Assembly: GCA_945861635.1 (NCBI GenBank)
Contig: CAMAWH010000038.1
Location: 1-47,271 of the forward strand
Length of the DNA: 47,271 nt
Direction: 5' to 3'
Origin: Klebsiella pneumoniae
Lineage (GTDB): Bacteria > Myxococcota_A > UBA796 > SXON01
Position numbers and translations under genes: made by a program. Below the pieces are notes generated by a model, which had not been told where the DNA came from, searched no databases, and saw only the letters and a list, made by a program, of their open reading frames with translations. Shown here piece after piece: positions 14,899 to 22,294 of this stretch; within the stretch, counting starts at the first letter, position 1; each line of letters begins with the position of its first letter.

Positions 14899-16302
14899 AT
14901 GTACACCCTCCTCGCACTCCCCCTGCTCTCGCTTCCGGCCCTGGCTCAGGACGTCTCCATTCACGAGACACTGGCGACCATGTCGTCCGCGACCGATGTC
15001 TACGGCGGAACATTTACAGGTTCCGGCTGGAGAATCGATGACTCCAACTCGCGAATGATGTGGGATTTTGGCAAGCAGGTGGACCGCGGCCGGGTAAGCG
15101 TGGTCATCGACGACATCACCCTCGAAAATCTCCAGGGGGACAACAATCATCTCATCGAGCTGTTCGACTCGGGCGGCCATTGGAGTTGCAATCGCGCCAT
15201 CAATTTCCGGGTGTACGGCCCCAACGGAGGTCCGGGCCAACAGGGCGACATCAAGCTGAAAGCATGGGACAATAATGGAAATTTCAATGAGGCGCGAGGT
15301 GGCATCCAGGACTGGGACGGCAAGCCTCACACGTGGACCGTGGAGTGGGATAGCGCCACGGCCACGTTGAGTCGCGACGGTGTCGAGCTTGTGGCCATCG
15401 ATGTCACCGGCATCGACCTCCGCGTGGGCACCCTTTGGCTCCCCATCAACGATTGGACGGGCGACTACTCTGCGCCGATCGGTACCACGTTTTCTGACCT
15501 CGACGTTCGCGCGTGGGAGCCCGGAGAGGAGGAAGATACCGGTGTTCCCGACGACGGCGACCCCAACACGTTCGCTCCGATCGATGACGTCGGCGTTGCC
15601 AATTGGGAAGCCTCGGTCTACGCCGACGACGACGACCTTCCCGCGCAAGGAGAGGGCGGCCAAAGCGTCGAACGCTCGTATCTGCAATACGACTTGTCGT
15701 CGCTCTCCGGCACGGTCACAAAGGCAGAGTTGGTCGTGCACCTGCGCGCGGACAGTCACGCAGCGGGGGATGGCGGCTCGGTTTTCGCGGTTTCAGAAAC
15801 CGGGTGGAGTGAGGACACGCTCACCTGGGGGAGTCGCCCGGCGCTCGGCAATTCGCTCGGTGCCTGGGGAGCAGTGAACTCCGGGGATAGCGTCACCATC
15901 GACGTGACAGGGGCGACCAGCGCCGGCGGCCTCGTCGCGTATGCGTTGGTTTCGACGGGCGACGATGGCGTTCATTTCGCCTCGAAGGAGGAGGGCGACG
16001 GCAGCGGTGCGGCGATGTTGCGCGTGACGACGGTGCCCGACGACGGCGGTGGGGATGCCGATGCTGACACGGATGCCGACACGGACGCGGACGCCGACGA
16101 CAAGGACGACGGCGACACCGATTCGGGCGGAGGGCCCTGGCATCGGGAGGCCCCGGGCGGTCGGACGCACGGCGACCTGGGCGCAGGCGCGGGGGAGTGT
16201 GGATGTGCGGGTGGCGCGCAACCGGGGGGTCCGGTAGCGCTAATTGCCGGCGCGCTTGGGCTGGTGCTGCGAATCCGTCGGCGGCGGAATGTTAGCGCCT
16301 AA
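14899..16302 (+). CDS. Secreted multidomain surface protein with MYXO-CTERM-like tail
   Basis: 467 residues with a signal peptide cut near LPALAQD. Residues about 20-205 look like a concanavalin-type beta-sandwich resembling laminin-G-like/GH16-like domains: WDFGKQVDRGRVSVVIDD, HLIELFDSGG, HTWTVEWDSATATLSRDGVE. Residues 215-385 are a DNRLRE/CBM96-like domain (SYLQYDLSSLSGTVTKAELVVHLR, ETGWSEDTLTWGSRPALG). An Asp-rich linker (DADTDADTDADAD type) precedes the C-terminal anchor GECGCAGG, hydrophobic helix, RIRRRR. This tail matches the MYXO-CTERM pattern, in which the Cys region is processed and the protein displayed on the outer surface. Carbohydrate binding is a reasonable inference; no catalytic residues were identified. 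Confidence 0.82.
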   Translation: MYTLLALPLLSLPALAQDVSIHETLATMSSATDVYGGTFTGSGWRIDDSNSRMMWDFGKQVDRGRVSVVIDDITLENLQGDNNHLIELFDSGGHWSCNRAINFRVYGPNGGPGQQGDIKLKAWDNNGNFNEARGGIQDWDGKPHTWTVEWDSATATLSRDGVELVAIDVTGIDLRVGTLWLPINDWTGDYSAPIGTTFSDLDVRAWEPGEEEDTGVPDDGDPNTFAPIDDVGVANWEASVYADDDDLPAQGEGGQSVERSYLQYDLSSLSGTVTKAELVVHLRADSHAAGDGGSVFAVSETGWSEDTLTWGSRPALGNSLGAWGAVNSGDSVTIDVTGATSAGGLVAYALVSTGDDGVHFASKEEGDGSGAAMLRVTTVPDDGGGDADADTDADTDADADDKDDGDTDSGGGPWHREAPGGRTHGDLGAGAGECGCAGGAQPGGPVALIAGALGLVLRIRRRRNVSA

Positions 16303-16320
16303 GGGGATACCCCTGCCTCC

Positions 16321-17181
16321 ATGATCTTCCCCGCATCGCCTGTTTCGCCATGGATCCGGCGCGTGTTCGTCGGACTGCTGCTCCTGCCTTGCCTGACGGT
16401 GCCCATTGTCGTCACGGTGCTGACCGTTCCGGCGAAGGTTGAGTACACGTTGACGGCAAACAGTCTCGTCATGGAGGCGCGCCTCGGTCCGGTCGACACT
16501 GGAAAGACGATTGCGCGTGGCGATGTGCTGGGTGCCGCGCCCGTGACGCTGTCGGACGGCTGGCGCATGGCCGGTACCGGACGCGGCGACCTCTGCTCCG
16601 GGCGCTTTCGGTATCCCGACCTCGGCGACGTTTGGCAGGCGACGACGTGTGGGTCCGACGCCGTGCGCATCGATACGACCGATGGAATCGTCGTCGTAGC
16701 GCCTGCCGACCGTGCCTCGTTCATATCCGCGCTTACGACGAACGACGGAACGTCGACGACGTGGTCGGCCGCGTCGTCCACAGATCGGAGCGGCGCCTCC
16801 CTGTGGCTGCTTCCGCTCGCGGTGGTGTTTGTGCTCTGCGTCGTCACGATCAACATGTTCGCTCGAGGATTCAAATCGCTTTCGTACTCGATTGTGGACG
16901 GCGTTCTGATCGTTCCTGCGCACTTCCGCTCGGTCCGCATTCGACTCGTCGATGCGACCGTCGAGCGTCGCGCGCTCAAGCGTGCGGTTCGCGTCGCCGG
17001 AACGTCCCTACCCGGCTTCAACCTTGGGTATTTCTGGAGCGACGCCGGCCGCCACCATGTCGCTGCCACCAACACGACCGGTGGCGTGCTCGTGCGCGGG
17101 AGTTCGACGGCCTACGTCACACCGGCGGACGTCGATGGCTTTCTGATGGCGACGGCGGCGGCTGGGGCGCGGATTGTGTAG
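16321..17181 (+). CDS. Two-helix membrane protein, possible bacterial PH-like domains
   Basis: 286 residues starting at ATG 16321, 18 nt after the previous stop. There are two membrane helices (about 13-36 and 161-182). The segments after each helix are beta-rich and similar in style: VEYTLTANSLVMEARLGPVDTGKTIARGDV, and LSYSIVDGVLIVPAHFRSVRIRLVDATVERRAL, the latter ending with TPADVDGFLMATAAA. That resembles bacterial PH domains (bPH families), which are found on such membrane proteins, but the match is by pattern and should be tested. No enzymatic residues are apparent. It may be cotranscribed with the surface protein upstream. Confidence 0.65.
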   Translation: MIFPASPVSPWIRRVFVGLLLLPCLTVPIVVTVLTVPAKVEYTLTANSLVMEARLGPVDTGKTIARGDVLGAAPVTLSDGWRMAGTGRGDLCSGRFRYPDLGDVWQATTCGSDAVRIDTTDGIVVVAPADRASFISALTTNDGTSTTWSAASSTDRSGASLWLLPLAVVFVLCVVTINMFARGFKSLSYSIVDGVLIVPAHFRSVRIRLVDATVERRALKRAVRVAGTSLPGFNLGYFWSDAGRHHVAATNTTGGVLVRGSSTAYVTPADVDGFLMATAAAGARIV

Positions 17182-17315
17182 GGACAAGAGTCCGCCGCCC
17201 GCACCGCGAATAGTGCGCTCTCCGGTGGCAAAAGGTAGCGGATAAACACACATGAAACGCAGCGAGTTCCCCGTCGACGTGGCAGAAAATCGGGGCGTGG
17301 AACCCGGCGCAGCCC

Positions 17316-19043
17316 CTACAGCCGCCGCCGCCGCAATACCGCCGCAAGGAGCGCCAAACCGAACAACGCCGGGCGCACCGCAACCGTCGCGCATCCGCTC
17401 GATCCGCCACACCCGGAGTCGCCGCCGCAGCCGGACTCTCCCCCGCAGCCCGATTCTCCGCATCCGAGGGCGGTGGCCAGGTCTACCGTCTCCCCGCCGG
17501 AAAAACCGTCGCAACCGATCGAGCCTCCGGAACACCCTGCAAGCTCGATAGGCTCAACGTCCTCGACGTCTACCAGCGCGTATGCACCGAGCCATGCGCC
17601 GTCGTCACTGGGAATCCACCACAGGTTTGCAAGTCCGATGCCCTGCCAACTCGGCACGGTAAACGTCGGGAGGAGATCTGCGGGAAGCACCGCGCCGAGC
17701 AAGGTCGGGAGGAGGTCTCCGAGGCCCGCGGCATAGCCCTCCGGCAAAAACTCATGGTCCTCTTCCACCATGCCCATGGCGTCGGCGTCGATCCAGAGGG
17801 CCGGCGTAATGACGCCATCGGCAAACGGGACATCGAGGCCAACCTCGCCGCCGATGCCGATGCCAAACGCTTTCGCCATACGCGCATCAATCATCGAAAA
17901 CGCCCGCAGCAACAAGCCGTTGAGCTGGATGCGAATCGGTGCGCCGTCCGCCGAGAAGCGCACCGTCGGGGCGGTCGGCGGGCGGACCAGCAGTGTCACG
18001 GGCTGCTCCACCGGAAAAAGAGCCGCCCACGCCTCGCCGAAAACAGGGCTGAACAAGGCGGTCGTCAGCGCGATGCCGCCGAGGTCCGCGCCCGACACGC
18101 CTGCCTCTCCGATACACAACCCGCCTGCCTCGTAGACGGCGTAAAGGAGCTGATCGACAAGCTGTTTGTTGACTAGGACCGCGGCGTCGTACGTGAGCGC
18201 GCCGTCGGGAGCGGTGCCCGTGAGCGGCGGAAATATGCCATCGCCACGCGGGGGGGTGCCGGCCGCAACACAATCGCTGACCGCGGTTGGGGCGATGGTA
18301 GCGCCGAGGCCGATGATCAAGCCATCGTCGTTCACATCCAACGTCGTGGGTGCCAACGTTACGTCGATCGAGGCAGCGCCGACGGCAACGCTGGTCGTGA
18401 GGTTCAGCGCTGCGAGGCCGTTCTCGACGGCGGCCTCCAGCGTCGGGCCGAGATCCGCAAGTTGCGGCTCGATTTGCGCCGTCAGCAGATTCGTGATCGC
18501 ATACGGATCCTGCCCGAGCATGGCCCCGACGGCGCTGGCAAAAGTGCAGCCATCCAGCGGGTTGTTGATGGGTGGCAGCGCCAGGGAAACGTCATCGACA
18601 ACCGCGTCCACCACCCCATCGACCAACGCCATCGTCATCCCGACGTGCGCGGTGAAGCCGACCGCGGGTAGCTGGACGGCGCACGCCTCGTCGAGGTCAA
18701 CCAACGGTGAACAGTCCCCGATCGTCGTGAGCGTGGCGGCGCTCGAATCGAGCGTTCCGGTGACGGTGATGTCGAGGCGACCGTCGGAAGGCACGAGCGC
18801 CACGTCGTCGACATGGATGCCGAGCGTGAGCGCGTCCATCGTAAGGTCGAGCGTATTGGTCGGGTCGGCATCGTCACATGCAAACGCGCCGACGATGGCG
18901 CCCACAGGAAACGCGCGCGGCATCGCTTCCGCGACGGCCCCGCCGATGCGATCGAGTCCGCCTGCCGACACGTGCACCGCCACGGCATCCGCCACGGGGT
19001 CGTACGCTCGCGCGGGCGATAGAACGAGGACGAGGCTCAGCAC
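17316..19043 (-). CDS. Secreted BPI/LBP-like (TULIP-fold?) protein with Cys-Gly repeat and MYXO-CTERM-like tail
   Basis: 575 residues from GTG 19043, with a signal peptide ending near PARAY. The body has the order of elements seen in BPI/LBP/CETP-type lipid-binding proteins. It begins AVHVSAGGLDRIGGAVAEAM (compare BPI VRISQKGLDYASQQG). Alternating beta strands follow, then DLGPTLEAAVENGLAALN and a linker. A second half opens with YDAAVLVNKQLVDQLLYAVYEAGGLC, close in pattern to the BPI C-terminal-barrel helix (SDYFFNTAGLVYQEAGVL), and continues with VTLLVRPPTAPTVRF. This suggests two TULIP barrels that could bind lipid, but no search was run. The end carries four to five GESGCGG-type units, a hydrophobic helix and RRRRL, a sorting tail. 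It sits 4 nt downstream of a GT-C-like membrane protein. Confidence 0.7.
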   Translation of the reverse strand: MLSLVLVLSPARAYDPVADAVAVHVSAGGLDRIGGAVAEAMPRAFPVGAIVGAFACDDADPTNTLDLTMDALTLGIHVDDVALVPSDGRLDITVTGTLDSSAATLTTIGDCSPLVDLDEACAVQLPAVGFTAHVGMTMALVDGVVDAVVDDVSLALPPINNPLDGCTFASAVGAMLGQDPYAITNLLTAQIEPQLADLGPTLEAAVENGLAALNLTTSVAVGAASIDVTLAPTTLDVNDDGLIIGLGATIAPTAVSDCVAAGTPPRGDGIFPPLTGTAPDGALTYDAAVLVNKQLVDQLLYAVYEAGGLCIGEAGVSGADLGGIALTTALFSPVFGEAWAALFPVEQPVTLLVRPPTAPTVRFSADGAPIRIQLNGLLLRAFSMIDARMAKAFGIGIGGEVGLDVPFADGVITPALWIDADAMGMVEEDHEFLPEGYAAGLGDLLPTLLGAVLPADLLPTFTVPSWQGIGLANLWWIPSDDGAWLGAYALVDVEDVEPIELAGCSGGSIGCDGFSGGETVDLATALGCGESGCGGESGCGGDSGCGGSSGCATVAVRPALFGLALLAAVLRRRRL

Positions 19044-19047
19044 GCCC

Positions 19048-20685
19048 CTACTCTACCCGGAAGAGTTCGGCCCAGTTGGATTCCCCATCACTGATCGCAT
19101 CGATCTCCCCCGGAACATGCTCGGGACGCCAATCGTAGATGAACGGTGCGCTGCCCTTCATCGAGAGGTAGTGTCCACCGCTCGCGACGCGCAGGAGCGC
19201 GGGGAGGACGCGCTCGCCATTCGACATCGCGCCCCAGGCGTCGATCACCACGATATCCGGGGCCCTCGCCTCGATCATGCCATACGCCTCATACGACGTC
19301 GTAACAAGGCGGCGTACGTGGTTGCGCCGGAGCATCGTGATCAGCGCGTCCTGACCGGCCTCCGTGAAGCTGGGCGAACGGCAGGATCGTACAATGGCAT
19401 CGGTCTGCCGTAGCTCCTGCACGCCGCCGATCACCAGCGGTGCGATCAGGGCGAGCGTCGTAAGCGCGCGCAGCGTGGAGCGCGGCGGTGACACGGTGGC
19501 CGCGAGGCGATCCGCTGCCAGAGCGACGAGGAGCGCAAGCGGAACGGCCGCCTGCGCGAGGTGATGCAAATCGCGGTTGGCAAGGAACAGAAAGGCGAGT
19601 TGGAAGGGAACCGCGAGCGAGAGGTAGCGCAAAAGCGCGGCGCTCGGGCTCACCGTTCGATGACGCCACTCCAGCGCGATTCCCCCGAGGGCGAGAGCGA
19701 ATCCCACCGTGCGCAGCGGCGAGAACGTCGCAACCGAGGCGCACTGCCACGCCGCCTGGAACGTCGCGAGCGGGTGGCCGAGGAACGCGAGCAGGTTGGC
19801 AACGGACTCGCGGGCGCTGGCCCCGCCGCCTCCGATTCGGCCAAACTGCATCGCAAGCGTATCGTGAGAGACGATGCTCGCGGGCAGCAGAGCATGGTGG
19901 ATTGTCGTCAGAAGGAGAGGGGAGACCAGCACGAGCGGGATGATGATCACGAGGCCCCGGTGCACGCGATCGGGGGGCCGCATCGCCGAGCGATCCCATC
20001 GGGTGAGGATCGCGGCCACGGCGTACGCGGCAAGGGTTGCGATGAAGGTCGCTTTGGCGAGCAGGCCGAGGCCGATGCCGACGGCAATCGCGACGGTGCC
20101 GTGGGTGCCGCCCTTCCACCGTCGGCTCCACAGCGACCAGAGCACCAGCAGCGCGGCCGCCTGCAACAGGATCTCCGTGCCACCCAGCACCTTTCGATAG
20201 AACACGAACGACCAATCGCTCGCGATGAGCAGCGCCGCAGCGCCCGCCGCGGTGGCCGTTCCGTGGAAACGCAGAAAGCGGTGGGCGAGGACGAGCAGCA
20301 ACGCGCCAAGGAGCACGTTGGCGGCGGTGCCGGCTCCAAAGGCCCGCATCGGGTTTGTCGTGAGTGCCGACGCGATGGCGCGCGCCCCTCGCGCCGGCCA
20401 GTCCGGCGGCCCGCCGGTGTACGCGTTGACAGCGAGCGGCAGGCGGACGGAGCCAAGCACGAGCGATTCGGTCGGCCGCGCCGGGCGCGCCTCAAGTGGG
20501 CCGGCGCGGTGGACGGATTCGTCGGGGGGGTCGAGGTGGGTCAAAACCGTCGGCGGCGTCGGCAGTGCCCAGGCGATTGCCACCTCTCCAACGACGCCTG
20601 TGGCGCGCACAGTAGTGGTAGCCAGGCCAAGATAGAGTGCCAACGCAGCGTACAGGGCCACCGAATGCGTTGCCGAACGCGGCAT
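19048..20685 (-). CDS. Polytopic membrane protein, GT-C (PMT/ArnT-like) glycosyltransferase candidate
   Basis: 545 residues with about eleven membrane helices and a soluble C-terminal domain of about 120 residues. After the first helix an extracytoplasmic loop with acidic residues (THLDPPDESVHR) follows. Later, DWSFVFYRKVLGGTEILLQAAALLVLW resembles the helix that follows the conserved loop in GT39-type enzymes. Such proteins transfer sugars from polyprenyl carriers to proteins or lipid A. ATG 20685 is the natural start. The stop is 4 nt before the BPI-like gene, so the two are probably cotranscribed. Similar proteins occur at 5008-6873 and 36130-37617. The exact reaction is unknown. Confidence 0.7.
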   Translation of the reverse strand: MPRSATHSVALYAALALYLGLATTTVRATGVVGEVAIAWALPTPPTVLTHLDPPDESVHRAGPLEARPARPTESLVLGSVRLPLAVNAYTGGPPDWPARGARAIASALTTNPMRAFGAGTAANVLLGALLLVLAHRFLRFHGTATAAGAAALLIASDWSFVFYRKVLGGTEILLQAAALLVLWSLWSRRWKGGTHGTVAIAVGIGLGLLAKATFIATLAAYAVAAILTRWDRSAMRPPDRVHRGLVIIIPLVLVSPLLLTTIHHALLPASIVSHDTLAMQFGRIGGGGASARESVANLLAFLGHPLATFQAAWQCASVATFSPLRTVGFALALGGIALEWRHRTVSPSAALLRYLSLAVPFQLAFLFLANRDLHHLAQAAVPLALLVALAADRLAATVSPPRSTLRALTTLALIAPLVIGGVQELRQTDAIVRSCRSPSFTEAGQDALITMLRRNHVRRLVTTSYEAYGMIEARAPDIVVIDAWGAMSNGERVLPALLRVASGGHYLSMKGSAPFIYDWRPEHVPGEIDAISDGESNWAELFRVE

Positions 20686-20769
20686 CAGTTTTCCGGCACC
20701 GGGACGATGGAGTCGGACGGAATGAACACCGCGCAGCTATAGTTCATTCAGTGGTTCCCGCGGAGTGCG

Positions 20770-20931
20770 ATGAGCGACAACGAACGTGAACGCGATGAGA
20801 AGCGCCCCCGCCCAGGGGACGAGCCCGATTGGCGTGACACGCTTCGTCGCCACGGGGAAAGACTGTTGGAGTGGTTCGATACTGCCGTGAACCCGCCGGT
20901 TCCCGTTCCCGTCCCGGTACGTCGGCGGTAG
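20770..20931 (+). CDS. Small 53-residue charged protein
   Basis: A short plus-strand ORF with ATG at 20770 preceded by GGAG four bases upstream. The protein starts MSDNERERDEKRPRPGDEPD, continues WRDTLRRHGERLLEWFDTAV (an amphipathic helix), then a Pro-Val repeat (NPPVPVPVPV) and RRR. The ordered layout (charged disordered head, helix, Pro-Val tail) and the ribosome site suggest a real gene. It is divergent from the GT-C-like gene (start 20685) and convergent with the cytochrome gene, whose stop is 16 nt away. Function unknown; no homologue is recalled. Confidence 0.5.
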   Translation: MSDNERERDEKRPRPGDEPDWRDTLRRHGERLLEWFDTAVNPPVPVPVPVRRR

Positions 20932-20946
20932 CCAGCGGACGCGCGC

Positions 20947-21963
20947 CTACTCCGCCGGTAAGCGCACAATCTCCTCCCAGGCTGTGAAGCGCGTGGCCAG
21001 CGTGGCCGCCAGTTCCCTCGCGTCTTCGTCCGCCCACGCCAGCCGCCGGCGCTCGCCCTCGGCGGGGCGGCACTCGACCCGCGCTCGAAACGCGCGCGCG
21101 TCGGGATGCAGTGCCGCGATGTAGGGCAAAACCTTGACCTCGCCGGGAAGCAGTCGTGTGTCGAACAGCTCGATGGTGGCAGCATCATCGAGCCGCCGCC
21201 CGACGATGGCCTCCGCGTGGGTTCCTGCGATCGGCAACGCGGTGCTGTCCAACTGGTCGATGGACATCACCAGCTCCGGCCCGGCCGTCGTCGGCAGGCG
21301 GTGTCCGGCCCCGGTGTTCGTCATGCTGAACTTTCCGGCGACATCGGTTCCTTGCGTCATGAAACGGACGTTCGCGGTGATGGCGCCAGCCACCATCTCC
21401 TTGTCGTAGACGCCCTTCCAGAGGTGGCGACCGTTGGGCATGTGGCAGGAAATACAGGTTTTTCCGGCGGCGGCGGCGTCGGTGCGCAGCCACTCTTGCG
21501 TCGTCTCCGTGATTCGTTTCCCAGCCAGCGTTTTGTCGCCCTTGGCGTCGTGGCAGCGGGCGCAGAACGCGGGGGAGCGGAACTCTTCCCGCGAGAGGGT
21601 CGCGTGCGGAGCGGCCGCCGGGCTCGCGTTCGCGCCGTAGATGGTTCCCTCGTGCTGGTGACATCCGCCGCACGCGACGAAAGCGGGCGATTCCCCGGCG
21701 TGACGGCTCGCCGCCCAGTCCGCGCGCTCATTCGCGTGGCAAGCGCCGCATCCGGCGTCCCCAGCGTTCTCGGCCTCGGTCACGCCGGACCCGAACCCGA
21801 TCAACCACTCGGAAGTCGGCGGATCCGCCACCTTGGCAATCAACTTGTCCAGCGACAACGCGTGATCATGCTCCGGCGAGGGTGTCCCCCGGTGTGTCCA
21901 CCACACCGCCCCGACGAACGTCCACACGGCCGTAAGCCACACGATGAGCCACGTTCTGGACAT
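20947..21963 (-). CDS. Membrane-anchored tetraheme cytochrome c
   Basis: 338 residues from ATG 21963 (a GTG at 21972 is in frame but lies at the foot of a terminator hairpin). The N-terminal helix (LIVWLTAVWTFVGAVWW) is an uncleaved anchor or signal. Four CxxCH heme-binding motifs are visible: CGACH, CGGCH, CARCH and CISCH. Downstream is NTGAGHRLPTTAGPELVM, the distal-histidine motif typical of cytochrome c554/multiheme c families. The C-terminal part is beta-rich. It is likely a periplasmic electron carrier or part of a respiratory or oxidative chain. No cognate oxidoreductase lies in the window. Confidence 0.9.
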   Translation of the reverse strand: MSRTWLIVWLTAVWTFVGAVWWTHRGTPSPEHDHALSLDKLIAKVADPPTSEWLIGFGSGVTEAENAGDAGCGACHANERADWAASRHAGESPAFVACGGCHQHEGTIYGANASPAAAPHATLSREEFRSPAFCARCHDAKGDKTLAGKRITETTQEWLRTDAAAAGKTCISCHMPNGRHLWKGVYDKEMVAGAITANVRFMTQGTDVAGKFSMTNTGAGHRLPTTAGPELVMSIDQLDSTALPIAGTHAEAIVGRRLDDAATIELFDTRLLPGEVKVLPYIAALHPDARAFRARVECRPAEGERRRLAWADEDARELAATLATRFTAWEEIVRLPAE

Positions 21964-21964
21964 C

Positions 21965-22003
21965 AAAAACACGAACCCCCGGAAACCTTTCGGTAACCGG
22001 GGG
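21965..22003 (-). terminator. Probable intrinsic terminator between small lipoprotein and cytochrome genes
   Basis: On the minus strand CCCCCGG (22003-21997) pairs with CCGGGGG (21982-21976). The inner ACC/GGT pairs close a GAAA loop with two mismatches, and a T5 run follows at 21969-21965. It lies about 50 nt downstream of the small lipoprotein stop, where a terminator is expected, and directly upstream of the cytochrome start, so it could also act as an attenuator of that gene. Confidence 0.6.
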
Positions 22004-22051
22004 AGCGTGGCCCTGCTGACGTCACGAGGACATCAGCAGACGCTGCCTGAT

Positions 22052-22168
22052 TTAGGCCGCGTCTTCGGCGTTCGCACCAGAGTCCTTGGAGTCTCCGGAG
22101 CAAGCGACGAGGCCGGCACCGATGAAGGCGGCGGCGAGGAGGGCGATGAGGGGCTTGATGAACGACAT
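22052..22168 (-). CDS. 38-residue small lipoprotein (entericidin-like in size)
   Basis: ATG 22168 is preceded by a strong AGGAG six bases upstream (AGGAGACAACATG). The peptide is a lipoprotein signal with lipobox LVAC (Cys23) followed by a 16-residue acidic, Ser/Gly/Ala-rich tail (CSGDSKDSGANAEDAA). In size and layout it resembles entericidin-type toxin/antidote lipoproteins, but the tail has no sequence match I can claim. It has its own promoter (22266-22294) and a terminator (22003-21965), so it is probably a single-gene transcription unit and well expressed. In-frame extensions to 22294 lack a ribosome site and would cover the promoter. Confidence 0.8.
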   Translation of the reverse strand: MSFIKPLIALLAAAFIGAGLVACSGDSKDSGANAEDAA

Positions 22169-22265
22169 GTTGTCTCCTGTGTTTGAGTGCACTCTTGCGG
22201 TGAAATCCGGCTCTTCGCCGGAGTGTCCAAACCTGCCGCTTACGCGATTGGTCCGAACGTCGGGC

Positions 22266-22294
22266 AGTATGCACATTCCGCCGCGCCGTGTCAA
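22266..22294 (-). promoter_or_regulatory. Sigma-70 promoter for the small lipoprotein
   Basis: On the minus strand TTGACA (22294-22289, a perfect -35) is followed by a 17-nt spacer and CATACT (22271-22266, five of six matches to TATACT-type -10 sequences). This predicts a start near 22259 and a leader of about 90 nt before ATG 22168. It is the clearest consensus promoter in the window and begins exactly at the end of the upstream beta-helix gene. Confidence 0.8.

Noticed and set aside
18166..19413. 415-codon plus-strand frame
   Set aside because: Ser/Ala/Thr-rich shadow opposite the BPI-like gene; crosses the end of the next gene as well.
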